Below are positions 26,975 to 36,514 of a DNA stretch of 64,000 nucleotides, piece by piece. The number at the start of each line of letters is the position of its first letter. The stretch's first letter is position 1. The DNA comes from Sulfurimonas autotrophica DSM 16294 (GTDB lineage: Bacteria; Campylobacterota; Campylobacteria; Campylobacterales; Sulfurimonadaceae), in contig NC_014506.1 in assembly GCF_000147355.1 (NCBI RefSeq), positions 1,984,001 through 2,048,000 of the forward strand. Direction: 5' to 3'. The position numbers and the translations under genes were made by a program. Under the pieces are notes generated by a model. That model was not told the origin of the DNA. It saw nothing but the letters and a program-made list of their open reading frames with translations, and searched no databases.

Positions 26975-27484
26975 CTAGTCTACTCGCTTGTCTTGGTCTA
27001 TATAAGTATGCAATAGTTCTAAAAATCCACTCACATAATGTGCAAAAAATATCATAAATCTTACATCTTCTTCATCAAATCCCTCTTCTTTGTTGAGTAG
27101 TTCCAGCACGCCGATAATCTCTCTTTTTGAGCTAAATATAGGCGCTGTAATAATATTTTTGGTTATATAGCCTGTTGCAGAGTCAATTTCAGGTAAAAAT
27201 TCAGGGTGTTTGTAGGCATCATTTGTCATCACGGGTTTTTTTGCTTTGAGCGTGTAACCGACTAAGCCTTTGTCTGAAGGAAGCGTAATTTTATCGACGC
27301 CGTCAGCAATGGTTGTCCACATTTCATTTGCATTCTCATCATAAATAAATATAGAACACCTCTCTGCACCTATCACATCTTTGACATACTTCGATATCAG
27401 AGGCAGACCGTCTTCAATGGATCTTTTCGTTAATAATTCTCTTGCAAACTCTGCAAGTTTTAATTTTTTATTTTTATATTGCAT
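26975..27484 (-). CDS. GAF-domain protein (tandem paralogue)
   Basis: 169 aa GAF protein: ERCSIFIYDENANEMWTTIADG, GLVGYTLKAKKP, NIITAPIFSSKREIIGVLELLNK. I chose the ATG at 27484 (MQYKNKKLKLAEFA) because a longer reading from 27517 would start inside the -10 box TATAAT at 27517-27522. This start leaves a leader of about 26 bases with AAAAGG. It is followed after one base by its paralogue. Confidence 0.83.
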   Translation of the reverse strand: MQYKNKKLKLAEFARELLTKRSIEDGLPLISKYVKDVIGAERCSIFIYDENANEMWTTIADGVDKITLPSDKGLVGYTLKAKKPVMTNDAYKHPEFLPEIDSATGYITKNIITAPIFSSKREIIGVLELLNKEEGFDEEDVRFMIFFAHYVSGFLELLHTYIDQDKRVD

Positions 27485-27541
27485 AACTAAAACCTTTTTA
27501 TGACTTATTACAGACAATTATAGTGTAAAATTTTAACAAAC

Positions 27542-29098
27542 CTAAGGGTGTAAATGCAAAATCTCTTTATTTATTGTATTTATAAGCTGTTCTCCAGCCT
27601 GTGAAGAGATAATTCCATGTTTCATAGAGTCCTGAATAGAATCTTTCTCTTTAAGAAGCAGTCTTTTAAAAGAGGTTTTAAACTCATAATCTTTTACATT
27701 TGGATCATGCGCAATTTTTTCAATAATCTCTTTTGCTTTGGCTATATCTTTAGAATAATGTTCAGACAAAATTTTATATATATGCCCAGATATAAGCGCC
27801 TCTTTATACATAACTTCAAGCTCTTGTGAAGCCCCGTTTATTGCTATAAGTTTGCCTTTTTCAATTTCGTAGGTATCAAGGTTTTTATCTCTGCCGCCTA
27901 CATGTAAAAAGTCTAAAAGCTTCCCGATTGAGAGTCCCTGCACTATCAGTGAAAAACCGACAACACCAAAAGTCATTACCAAAATTATATCCCGATACTC
28001 ATACTCTTTTGGAATTGCAAGGGCAAGAGCCATGGCCAAGGCACCTCTGACACCTCCCCATATAAAGACTGCCTGCCATTTAAAGCTAATTTTTTTATCA
28101 ACCTGATTTATAAATTGTGTTAAAACCGTTACTGATATTGTTCTTCCTATCAAGACAGCAATAATTGCTATAAGAATGTAGTGTATGTTTGTAAATATAT
28201 TTGTAATACCGACCTCCAGGCCGATAATAAAAAAAACGATAGAATTAATAATAAAAGCAATATAAGCCCAAAAGTCCTTAACCGAAACTCTTGTTGTAGG
28301 ACTCATCCCTATTTTTGTCCCGTAATTTCCGACCATAAGTCCGGCAACTATGACGGCAATAACCCCTGATACATCAAAATACTCTGCAACTATATAAGTA
28401 AGATATGTGACGATTGTTGTGAGTGTTATTTCAATCAAATGGTCATCCACAAGTGCCGTAATTCTTGAAAAAGTAAGCCCGAGTATCGCACCGGTAACAG
28501 CTCCGCCAAAAGCAACTATAACAAACTCTTTAAGCCCGTGTATCAAACTAAAATCACTGTGTGTTGTAATGGCAGCCAAAACAATTCCATAAACTACAAC
28601 TGAGACACCGTCATTAAAAAGACTCTCTCCCTCAATAATTGATGAAAGTCTCACAGGAACGCCAAGCTGCTTAAAAATAGCCAGCACTGATATAGGATCT
28701 GTTGAAGAGATAACCGCACCAAAAAGTAAACAGGCAATAAGAGGCATGGTTGTATCTATATGAAAAAATGAGAAAGAGCTGTGAAGCAGAAATCCGGTAC
28801 TAAGAACCGCTATAATCACTCCAAAAACAGCATAAATCAAAATAGGCTTGATATTTTCTTTTAATTCATGTGCATTGAGATTAAATGCTGCTTCAAAAAG
28901 TAGCGGTGGCAGCAAAACATTGAAAATCAGCTCAGGCGTGAGCCGTATATCCGGAAATATATCAAAAAAACTTAAAAGTATGCCGGCAAAAATCAATGCT
29001 ATGGTATAAGGCAGTTTACTATAATAGCGTACACCCATAGCAACAGATATAATAACCATCAAAAGCAGAATTATCTCAGTTTCTATTGGAGATTCCAT
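27542..29098 (-). CDS. Na+/H+ antiporter, CPA1/NhaP type
   Basis: 518 aa with about 12 membrane helices. The ion-binding SLFNDGVSVVVYG segment (Asn-Asp) and WGGVRGALAMALALAIP are hallmarks of NhaP/NHE exchangers, which expel sodium in exchange for protons. A cytoplasmic helical tail of about 110 residues may regulate it. A near copy of the palindrome (CTACATGTAA, about 27899) codes Leu-His-Val at the start of the tail. Confidence 0.93.
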   Translation of the reverse strand: MESPIETEIILLLMVIISVAMGVRYYSKLPYTIALIFAGILLSFFDIFPDIRLTPELIFNVLLPPLLFEAAFNLNAHELKENIKPILIYAVFGVIIAVLSTGFLLHSSFSFFHIDTTMPLIACLLFGAVISSTDPISVLAIFKQLGVPVRLSSIIEGESLFNDGVSVVVYGIVLAAITTHSDFSLIHGLKEFVIVAFGGAVTGAILGLTFSRITALVDDHLIEITLTTIVTYLTYIVAEYFDVSGVIAVIVAGLMVGNYGTKIGMSPTTRVSVKDFWAYIAFIINSIVFFIIGLEVGITNIFTNIHYILIAIIAVLIGRTISVTVLTQFINQVDKKISFKWQAVFIWGGVRGALAMALALAIPKEYEYRDIILVMTFGVVGFSLIVQGLSIGKLLDFLHVGGRDKNLDTYEIEKGKLIAINGASQELEVMYKEALISGHIYKILSEHYSKDIAKAKEIIEKIAHDPNVKDYEFKTSFKRLLLKEKDSIQDSMKHGIISSQAGEQLINTINKEILHLHP

Positions 29099-29170
29099 AC
29101 ATTTTAACCTTTAAAATTGGACTTTTGTTACTATTATAGTGTAAAATTCTGGGAAAAAAAAGGTGACGGT

Positions 29171-29527
29171 ATGAGTAAAATCACTATATTGCATAATCCA
29201 AGATGTTCTAAATCCCGTGAGGCATTAAAAATACTTGAAGACAACGGTATAACCGCAGATGTCGTCAAATATCTTGAGGAGCATCCAAGTGCAGCGCAGC
29301 TTAAAAACATTGTAAAAATGCTCGGCATCAAAAGCGCAAGAGAGATGATGCGCACAAAAGAAGATATTTATAAAGAACTTGATTTAAAAAATGAACATGA
29401 TGAAGAAAAGCTCATTGAAGCAATGGCAGAACATCCAAAACTTATAGAACGCCCCATCATTATAAAAGGTGACAAAGCGATTATTGCAAGACCGCCGCAA
29501 AAAGCAGAGGAGTTTTTAAAGGTTTAG
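29171..29527 (+). CDS. ArsC-family (arsenate reductase-like) protein
   Basis: 118 aa, starting at the ATG after a GGTGACGGT spacer; an upstream in-frame extension overlaps promoter-like sequence and is rejected. ITILHNPRCSKSREALKIL holds the catalytic Cys, and RPIIIKGDKAIIARPP is the conserved C-terminal ArsC block. The full Arg triad of true glutaredoxin-linked arsenate reductases could not be verified by eye, so YffB/ArsC-like is the safe call. No other ars gene is nearby. Confidence 0.85.
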   Translation: MSKITILHNPRCSKSREALKILEDNGITADVVKYLEEHPSAAQLKNIVKMLGIKSAREMMRTKEDIYKELDLKNEHDEEKLIEAMAEHPKLIERPIIIKGDKAIIARPPQKAEEFLKV

Positions 29528-29953
29528 TTTTTCTATACTTACGCCGTTGTCTTTTAAAAATTTTGAGACAATGTCAGAGTGTGTATGCTCATACTCTTTG
29601 GCATACACTATGCGTTTAATCCCACTGGCTATAAGGTTTTTACTACATTCGCTGCAAGGCTCCAAGGTGACATAAATTGTCGCATCTTCGATGGAAATTC
29701 CCTTTCTCGCCGCCCAGATAATAGCATTCATCTCTGCATGAATTTCGTATGTTTTACTCCATTCGTGATGTTCTTTTGTGTACTCGTCATTCCAATGGTC
29801 ACAGCAGTTCGTATAGCCTGCAGGCGTTCCGTTATAGCCTGTGCTTAAAATACGTCCGTCTTTAACTATAACAGCACCGACCTGTTTTGAAACACATTTG
29901 GATGCCGAAGCTATTTCTGAGGCTATATTTATAAAATTTTTATCGTCGAGCAT
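29516..29953 (-). CDS. dCMP/cytidine deaminase (ComEB-like)
   Basis: 145 aa zinc deaminase with HAEMNAI (zinc His, catalytic Glu) and PCSECSKNLI (two zinc Cys). Additional SKQVGAVIVKDGRILSTGYNGTPAG is typical of deoxycytidylate deaminases that supply dUMP for dTMP synthesis. It overlaps the ArsC-like gene by 12 bases at the convergent 3' ends. Confidence 0.9.
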   Translation of the reverse strand: MLDDKNFINIASEIASASKCVSKQVGAVIVKDGRILSTGYNGTPAGYTNCCDHWNDEYTKEHHEWSKTYEIHAEMNAIIWAARKGISIEDATIYVTLEPCSECSKNLIASGIKRIVYAKEYEHTHSDIVSKFLKDNGVSIEKLNL

Positions 29954-29956
29954 AAT

Positions 29957-30793
29957 TTATTTTGGCAGTCTGATTATATTTATGTCTGCATTATCACGAA
30001 GTCTTGCAAAATAATCACTGAGCACTGCTTCACGTTTGTCTGCCATAATTGCATTCATTATTTGCGGCTTCAAGCTTTTTAAGTCGGTCTCTTTTGATTT
30101 TGCAACAGACTTAATATAAAAACTCATAAACCCGCCTTTACCATCAGATAAAATCGGCGTAAAATGATCTTGCGGTGTTTTTTGCAGTATGTTTGCTAAT
30201 TTTGGTGAAATCTTATTGTAAAAAAGCACTTGTTCCTGCGTTGAAATATCCGGTGCATAAAACATTGGATTGTCTGTTTTCTCTTTTAATCTGCTTTTAT
30301 CTTTTGCTGAGTAAATAATGACAGAAAAAGATTCCGGGTGGTTAAATTTGTCTGTGTGCAGTTTGTAATACTCTTTTATTTCTTCATCGTTTGGCTCTGA
30401 GAGTGAAGACATCGCAATAGCAGCATAAAGTTTTTGACTTAAAAGTTTTTGTTTTATTTTCTCTTTAAACTCTTCAGAGTTCAGTCCGTTTTGCTCTCTT
30501 ATGGCATCATAAAGCTGACTGATTGTCAACCCGTTTGCTTCTGCCATTTTCTTAATGTCATCATACACTTCTGCACTTGAGACCGAAATGTTTCTTTTGG
30601 CAATTTCAAGCTCTTCAAGTTTTTTACGAATCAAAATATCAGAAGCTTTCTTTGCATCCAAATGCTCTGCCTGCATCTCTTTTTGAATATCAAGCAGAGT
30701 AATAGCTTTATCTTCTACAACAACAGCCACACCGTCATATACATCGGCATTTACGAAAGCAAAAAGCATAAGTACTAAAAGTAATTTAACCAT
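29957..30793 (-). CDS. SurA/PpiD-like periplasmic chaperone
   Basis: 278 aa with an N-terminal signal peptide (KLLLVLMLFAFVNA). A SurA_N-like helical domain (VAVVVEDKAITLLDIQKEM) follows, with a C-terminal region that resembles a weak parvulin domain (SFSVIIYSAKDKS). Such proteins escort outer membrane proteins through the periplasm. It is three bases upstream of the deaminase gene on the same strand, so the two are likely co-transcribed. Confidence 0.83.
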   Translation of the reverse strand: MVKLLLVLMLFAFVNADVYDGVAVVVEDKAITLLDIQKEMQAEHLDAKKASDILIRKKLEELEIAKRNISVSSAEVYDDIKKMAEANGLTISQLYDAIREQNGLNSEEFKEKIKQKLLSQKLYAAIAMSSLSEPNDEEIKEYYKLHTDKFNHPESFSVIIYSAKDKSRLKEKTDNPMFYAPDISTQEQVLFYNKISPKLANILQKTPQDHFTPILSDGKGGFMSFYIKSVAKSKETDLKSLKPQIMNAIMADKREAVLSDYFARLRDNADINIIRLPK

Positions 30794-30889
30794 AAAAATC
30801 CATTTTATTAATTTTTAAAAGGTATTTTACCAGCCTTTAACCAACAATTGCCTAAAATTGCAAGAAACTTCTTATATAAAGGCATAATC

Positions 30890-32281
30890 ATGGTTATTAC
30901 ACGTTTTGCTCCAAGTCCTACAGGATACTTACACATCGGCGGTTTACGCACTGCTCTTTTTTCTTACCTTTGGGCGAAAAGAAACAATGGTAAATTTGTT
31001 CTTCGCATAGAAGATACCGATAAAGCAAGAAACTCCGAAGAAGCAACAGAGGCGATTTTAAATGCTTTTAAGTGGCTCGGGCTTGAGGCTGACGGAGAGA
31101 TCACCTACCAAAGTAAACGTGAAAATATCTACAAAAAATATATACAACAGCTGCTTGATGAAGGCAAAGCCTACAAATGCTATATGAGCAAAGAAGAGCT
31201 TGATGCACTGCGCGAAACACAGATGGCAAATAAAGAACGCACAAAATATGATGGAAAATATCGTGATTTTTGTGGTACTGTGCCGGAAGGTATTGAGCCG
31301 GTTATACGCATCAAGGCACCCCTAAGCGGTGAAATTATAGTCCATGACGGCGTCAAAGGAGACATCTCTTTTCAAGCAGAAGATATTTTGGATGATTTTG
31401 TCATCGCCAGAGCTGACGGGAGCCCTACTTATAACTTTGTCGTAGCCGTTGATGATGCCTTAATGGGCATCAATGAAGTCATTCGAGGAGATGATCACCT
31501 CTCAAACACGCCAAAACAGATAGTCGTCTATGAAGCGCTTGGATTTGAAATACCAAAATTTTACCATGTGCCTATGATTCACAATGCTCAGGGCAAAAAA
31601 CTCTCAAAACGTGACGGTGCGACGGATGTTATGGCATACAAAGAGATGGGTTACCTGCCTCAAGCCCTTTTAAACTTTCTCGTACGTCTTGGTTGGAGTC
31701 ACGGCGATCAAGAAATTTTTTCTATGGATGAGATGAAAGAACTTTTTGATCCAAAAGATATCAATAAATCAGCTTCCATTTACAACACAGAAAAGCTCGA
31801 CTGGCTCAATGCCCATTACATCAAAAACACATCAAATGAAGAGCTTGTTGAACTGCTTACTGATTTCGGCGTAGTGCTGAGTTCACATGATAAAAAAGAG
31901 ATTTTACTAGATGCCCTTAAAGAGAGAGCAAAAACATTAAAAGAGCTGGCAGAGCTTACAAATGAGGTCGTTACCACACCTAAATCATATGATGAAAAAG
32001 CATCCAAAAAAGCTTTTAAAGGCAATGCCGTAGAAGTTCTTGAAGTGTTTGCAAACAGATTGGCTGAAGCACAGGAACTGCATCTTCCGGTTGACTATCA
32101 TCACATAATGGAAAAAGTTGTCCAGGAGATGGAAATAGGCTTCGGAAAAATTGGCCAGCCTCTTCGTGTTGCACTTCTTGGTAAACTCAGCGGACCGGGA
32201 CTTGATGTCGTTATGGCAGTCCTCGGACGTGATGAAACACTTTCTCGTATTGCAAACGCTGTACTTGCTCACGCCAACTAA
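30890..32281 (+). CDS. gltX: Glutamyl-tRNA synthetase
   Basis: 463 aa class I synthetase. RFAPSPTGYLHIGGLRTAL holds the HIGH motif (HIGG) and GKKLSKRDGA the KMSKS motif. The ATG at 30890 gives the normal N-terminus; a 14-codon upstream extension is not conserved in the family. Many Campylobacterota carry two glutamyl synthetases with split tRNA-Glu/tRNA-Gln duties, so this may be one of two. A second copy is not in the window. Confidence 0.95.
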   Translation: MVITRFAPSPTGYLHIGGLRTALFSYLWAKRNNGKFVLRIEDTDKARNSEEATEAILNAFKWLGLEADGEITYQSKRENIYKKYIQQLLDEGKAYKCYMSKEELDALRETQMANKERTKYDGKYRDFCGTVPEGIEPVIRIKAPLSGEIIVHDGVKGDISFQAEDILDDFVIARADGSPTYNFVVAVDDALMGINEVIRGDDHLSNTPKQIVVYEALGFEIPKFYHVPMIHNAQGKKLSKRDGATDVMAYKEMGYLPQALLNFLVRLGWSHGDQEIFSMDEMKELFDPKDINKSASIYNTEKLDWLNAHYIKNTSNEELVELLTDFGVVLSSHDKKEILLDALKERAKTLKELAELTNEVVTTPKSYDEKASKKAFKGNAVEVLEVFANRLAEAQELHLPVDYHHIMEKVVQEMEIGFGKIGQPLRVALLGKLSGPGLDVVMAVLGRDETLSRIANAVLAHAN

Positions 32282-32296
32282 TTAAAGCCATAGACA

Positions 32297-33415
32297 GTGA
32301 ACCCTTTACTTTTCACTGTCGCACTGCTTGGAGTTTTTGCACTTTTAAATATGTATATATCAAAGCGCCTTATTGCGCATCTTGATATATCTACAAAACA
32401 TAAACGTAACTTCCGCCTTTTTTTATACATCAATCTTCTAGGTATACTCTTATATGCGCTTGGAAGATACTACATAAATGTTCCGGGATGGCTTTACTTT
32501 CTTTTCAGCCTGCCCATCGGCATTCTCTTTTTACTTTTTTGCACTACTTTGGTTTATGACATTTCAAGAGTTATACTCAACTGCATTCCTCTCTCAAGTA
32601 CAAGAAGAAAGTTCTTTAAACGCTCCCTTGATGCTTCCTCTTTTGCAGTAGCAAGCTCTTTGAGCCTGAGTGCTATTTATGAAGCAAAACACGTAGAAGT
32701 ACAAAAAGTTAGTATCAAAATAAAAAATCTTCAAACACCATACAAAATCATGCAGATAAGTGACACTCACATCGGCGGTCTTATTGACAAAGAGTTCATC
32801 AAAAACATAGTTTTTAAAGCCAATGCCTGCAACCCTGACCTCGTCGTTATAACAGGCGATCTGGTAGACATTGACGTACAAAAAGCAGATCCTATACTTC
32901 AAGAGTTAAAAGCGCTCAAGGCAAAATACGGAACCTACTATATAGTCGGAAATCACGAGTATTTTCACAGCATAGAAAAAATCATAGCAGCAGTCAAATC
33001 TTTAGGCATAAAAGTACTTGAAAATGAAAATATCTACATCGGAGAAAAAGGCCAAGGCTTTAATCTTGCAGGCGTTTACGACCTCTTTGGCTACAGAGCA
33101 AAAAAATATCTTCCCGATATTACCAAAGCCCTGCAAAGCATACAAAATTCACCGACTGTGTTACTTGCCCATCAGCCAAGATTTTTAGAAGAAGTAGCAG
33201 GCGGGGTTGATTTAGTTTTAAGCGGACACACCCATGGCGGACAAATTTATCCATTTAGGTTTTTAGTCTCCCTGCAACAGCCCTACATCAGCGGCCTGCA
33301 TCAACACACAAAAGATTTACAAATCTATGTTAACAAAGGTACAGGTTTCTGGGGTCCTCCAATGCGACTTGGCTCAAGTGCCGAAATAACAGATATTAGT
33401 ATTATGCCTGCTTAA
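32297..33415 (+). CDS. Membrane-anchored metallophosphoesterase
   Basis: 372 aa, probable GTG start. Three hydrophobic segments occupy the first 110 residues, then a basic stretch (RRKFFKRS) and a further hydrophobic patch. The calcineurin-like domain follows: ISDTHIGG, TGDLVD, GNHEY, LAHQP and SGHTHGGQIYP, all metal ligands present. It resembles YkuE/YaeI-type phosphodiesterases. It follows gltX by 15 bases. Confidence 0.9.
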   Translation: MNPLLFTVALLGVFALLNMYISKRLIAHLDISTKHKRNFRLFLYINLLGILLYALGRYYINVPGWLYFLFSLPIGILFLLFCTTLVYDISRVILNCIPLSSTRRKFFKRSLDASSFAVASSLSLSAIYEAKHVEVQKVSIKIKNLQTPYKIMQISDTHIGGLIDKEFIKNIVFKANACNPDLVVITGDLVDIDVQKADPILQELKALKAKYGTYYIVGNHEYFHSIEKIIAAVKSLGIKVLENENIYIGEKGQGFNLAGVYDLFGYRAKKYLPDITKALQSIQNSPTVLLAHQPRFLEEVAGGVDLVLSGHTHGGQIYPFRFLVSLQQPYISGLHQHTKDLQIYVNKGTGFWGPPMRLGSSAEITDISIMPA

Positions 33416-33425
33416 TTTATCTGCA

Positions 33426-33704
33426 TTAAATATCGTCTCTGTAAACATCCGACATATCAAAATCATTTTCCGGCTCAATAGTAGGAATAGAATCTAAATC
33501 ACTTGGATCCACTTCTACAGCTGAGAGATTATAATCTTTGCCCTGATAAAACTTCTGCTCTTTTGCATATTTTTGTTCTCTTTGCATCTGTTCCTTCACA
33601 TGTTTTTGTACCACATCGCTCTTTTTTTGCACTTTAATGCTATCCCCGTTTAATGCCATTACATGTAATCCTACAAGTGTAACTACCAAAAATAACTTTT
33701 TCAT
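33426..33704 (-). CDS. Small secreted hypothetical protein
   Basis: 92 aa with a signal peptide (KKLFLVVTLVGLHVMA) and a hydrophilic, charged mature part rich in Lys/Gln at first and Asp/Glu at the end. I do not recognise it. TTACATGTAA at 33659 falls in the signal peptide (Leu-His-Val-Met). Confidence 0.65.
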   Translation of the reverse strand: MKKLFLVVTLVGLHVMALNGDSIKVQKKSDVVQKHVKEQMQREQKYAKEQKFYQGKDYNLSAVEVDPSDLDSIPTIEPENDFDMSDVYRDDI

Positions 33705-33794
33705 AATCTGTCCTTATGATAATTTTTATAATATATTATACCTGAAATATATTAAAACGTATAATTGTTAACTTTAGAGTCCTGGTTTTTGAGA

Positions 33795-33800
33795 TATAAT
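33795..33800 (+). promoter_or_regulatory. -10 box, probable leaderless promoter of the ABC exporter
   Basis: GATATAAT ends six bases before the ATG at 33807, leaving no room for a Shine-Dalgarno. A longer reading of the gene from 33765 would place the promoter inside the coding frame. Confidence 0.5.
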
Positions 33801-33806
33801 TCCTTT

Positions 33807-35579
33807 ATGAATCAAAAACCTATAACCATTAAATCTATTTTCAAACTGGCATGGCATAAAAAATCTTCTCTCATTAACGGGCAGATTTTTACTGTTTTAG
33901 CCATTATAGTCAGCGTGCCTATTCCTTTGATGCTACCGATTATGGTCGATGAAGTCCTGCTTCACAAGCCTGAGTACATCGTCCCTGCCATTGACAAACT
34001 TTTAGGCAGTGGTTCTGCTTTTTATTATATTTCCCTTGTTGCTTTTGCGGTTATATTTTTACGTTTTTTATATTATTTTCTCGGAGTCCTTAGTACAAAA
34101 ATATTTACTCAAATATCAAAATATGTCACGTTTATGATACGCACACGTCTTTTAAAACATCTGCAAGTCACTTCAATGAATGCCTATGAAACACTTGGAA
34201 GCGGTGCCATTACGGCGAATCTCATCACAGATGTTAATACACTTGATGCTTTTATAATGAGTAGTGCTTCGCGTTTTGTAGCCTCTGTTTTAACACTCGT
34301 AGCCGTAGGTATAGTGATGATAGTCATTAATCCGATTTTAGGTATTTTAATACTTTTTGTACAGCCGCTTATAATGTTTGTCAGCAAAAAAATGTCTGCA
34401 AAAGTCGGAGAGCTCAAAAAAGAAGAAAATCAGGCAATCTCAGAGTTTCAGGAAAATGTCGGCGAAACACTTGAGCTTTTCGGGCAGATAAAAGCCAGCA
34501 ACAAAGAACAGCATTTCTTTTCAAAAGCCATAGAACAGGCGAAAAAAATTCAAGACAAATCCAATGAATTTAGCTTTAAAAGTGTTGCTTTTGAAAAGCT
34601 ATCTTACACAATATTTTTAAGTGTATTTGAACTCATCCGTGCCTCAGGTCTTTTACTTGTCGCTTACAGTGATTTAAGCATCGGTATGATGTTTGCCATG
34701 TTTGGCTACATCTGGTTTATTATGACACCGGTGCAGGACATTCTCTCCATGCAGTACAGCTACGCTTCTGCCAAAGCCGCACTCGCGCGTATCAACAAAG
34801 TTCTAACGCTCAAAACAGAAACAAGCGGAGCAAAAAAGCTCGAATCAGACAGCGTTGACATAGCCTTAAAAGATTTATGTTTTACCTATGCTACAAGTGA
34901 AAAACTCATTCTTAAAGAGATTACCTTTGATGTCAGATACGGTTCTAAAATAGCACTTATCGGTGCAAGTGGAAGCGGAAAAACAACCCTTGCACAGATT
35001 ATTGCCGGTTTTTATGAAAAAACATCCGGTGAGCTTAAATATAATGATATTGCCACAGAAGAGCTTGACAAACACTCAGTGCGTCAAAAAATATTTTTAG
35101 TACTGCAAATGCCTATACTTTTTAATGCTTCTTTGCGTTTTAACATTACGATGGGGCATGAAAATATAAGTGATGAAGAAATTTACAGAGCCCTTGAAAT
35201 CACCCAGCTCTCAGATATGCTCAAAAATATGCCAAGCGGGCTTGAAACTATAGTCGGGCATCACGGCATCAGACTCTCAGGCGGACAGAGACAAAGACTC
35301 AGCATTGCAAGAATGATTATTGCCAATCCGAGTGTCGTTATATTTGACGAATCTACCTCTGCACTTGATGTACACACAGAAGCAAAGCTTTTTGCAGCCC
35401 TTGCGCCTCTGCTTGAGCACAAGACTGTTATTACGATTGCGCACCGTCTGAGCACCGTAAAAAATGCAGACATGATATATGTGCTGAATGAAGGCGAAAT
35501 AGTCCAGCGCGGAAAACATGAAGAACTTGAAGAACAAGAAGGACACTACAGCGAATTTATTCGGGAGCAGTTGTTATAA
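33807..35579 (+). CDS. ABC exporter, fused membrane and ATPase domains
   Basis: 590 aa half-transporter. Residues 1-310 hold six membrane helices, followed by an ATPase domain with Walker A GASGSGKTT, signature LSGGQRQRLSIARM, Walker B VVIFDESTSALD and the His switch ITIAHRLST. It resembles MsbA/type I exporters of lipid or peptide; the substrate is not evident. The end overlaps the open frame of mutY. Confidence 0.9.
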   Translation: MNQKPITIKSIFKLAWHKKSSLINGQIFTVLAIIVSVPIPLMLPIMVDEVLLHKPEYIVPAIDKLLGSGSAFYYISLVAFAVIFLRFLYYFLGVLSTKIFTQISKYVTFMIRTRLLKHLQVTSMNAYETLGSGAITANLITDVNTLDAFIMSSASRFVASVLTLVAVGIVMIVINPILGILILFVQPLIMFVSKKMSAKVGELKKEENQAISEFQENVGETLELFGQIKASNKEQHFFSKAIEQAKKIQDKSNEFSFKSVAFEKLSYTIFLSVFELIRASGLLLVAYSDLSIGMMFAMFGYIWFIMTPVQDILSMQYSYASAKAALARINKVLTLKTETSGAKKLESDSVDIALKDLCFTYATSEKLILKEITFDVRYGSKIALIGASGSGKTTLAQIIAGFYEKTSGELKYNDIATEELDKHSVRQKIFLVLQMPILFNASLRFNITMGHENISDEEIYRALEITQLSDMLKNMPSGLETIVGHHGIRLSGGQRQRLSIARMIIANPSVVIFDESTSALDVHTEAKLFAALAPLLEHKTVITIAHRLSTVKNADMIYVLNEGEIVQRGKHEELEEQEGHYSEFIREQLL

Positions 35580-35590
35580 AAAACATAACG

Positions 35591-36514
35591 CTGGTACAAA
35601 AAGAACTTTTAACATGGTACAACAAACATGGCAGACATGAGCTTCCTTGGCGAAAAACTGATGATATTTATCACATATATCTGAGTGAAATTATGCTCCA
35701 GCAAACCCAGGTAAATCGTGTACGAGATGAATACTACCCACAGTTTTTAGCAAAATTTCCTACGCTTGCATCACTCGCAGAAACTCCGCTTGATGATGTC
35801 TTAGCAGCTTGGAGCGGTCTAGGCTACTACTCACGTGCGAGAAACCTACACAAAACTGCACAACTCTCTCAAAAATCTCTGCCAAAGACATTTAAAGAGC
35901 TTCTTGCTTTACCTGGAATAGGTCAATACACGGCAAGTGCCATCTGTAGTTTCGGCTACGAGCAGAATGTGCCTGTGGTCGATACAAACATTGCAAGAGT
36001 ACTGAAGCGGTATTTTGCTCTCTTACATGTAAAGGACAAAACAGTATGGGAGTATGCGCAAAAACTGCTCAATCATAAAGAGCCAAGAAATCATAATCTC
36101 GCCCTGATGGATTTGGGCTCTATGGTGTGCCTGCCGAAAAATCCAAAATGTGCCGAGTGCCCATTGCAAGCCAACTGTCAGGGAAAAGAAGAAGCCGAGC
36201 TCTATACACAAAAGAAGAAAAAAGAGTATGAATCTCTTGAACTCTTTTATGGTATTTTAGTCCAAGATGATAAAATAGCGCTCACTCCTGCTAGAGGAAA
36301 TATGTACAAAAATATGCTTGAGCTTCCAAGTGTGGAGCCGATTGAAGAGGATTATTTGGGAAGTTTTAAACACGCTTATACAAAATACCGTTTACATGTA
36401 AAGCTCTACAAAATATATACTTGTACTGAAGTTGTTTGGGTCAGTATAGATGAACTCCATAAGGCACCTGTATCGTCTTTAACAAAAAAAGCGCTCTCAA
36501 CAGTTCTCTACTAA
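35591..36514 (+). CDS. mutY: A/G-specific adenine glycosylase MutY
   Basis: Removes A opposite 8-oxoguanine. It shows LLTWYNKHGRHELPWR, IMLQQTQVNRV, the helix-hairpin-helix LPGIGQYTASAI, the catalytic Asp in VVDTNIARV, and a 4Fe-4S loop CLPKNPKCAECPLQANC. The C-terminal NUDIX-like part is short. The conserved N-terminus lies upstream of the first ATG (35693), yet the frame back to the stop at 35528 has no ATG, GTG or TTG; candidates are CTG 35591, ATA 35585 or 35576, ATT 35555. I give the CTG start as a placeholder. It overlaps the convergent cyclase gene by 18 bases. It has two TTACATGTAA copies (36023, 36392). Confidence 0.88.
   Translation: MVQKELLTWYNKHGRHELPWRKTDDIYHIYLSEIMLQQTQVNRVRDEYYPQFLAKFPTLASLAETPLDDVLAAWSGLGYYSRARNLHKTAQLSQKSLPKTFKELLALPGIGQYTASAICSFGYEQNVPVVDTNIARVLKRYFALLHVKDKTVWEYAQKLLNHKEPRNHNLALMDLGSMVCLPKNPKCAECPLQANCQGKEEAELYTQKKKKEYESLELFYGILVQDDKIALTPARGNMYKNMLELPSVEPIEEDYLGSFKHAYTKYRLHVKLYKIYTCTEVVWVSIDELHKAPVSSLTKKALSTVLY

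Noticed and set aside
33765-33806. Longer N-terminus of the ABC exporter
   Set aside because: It would contain the promoter -10 box and adds residues without family likeness; the ATG at 33807 is preferred.
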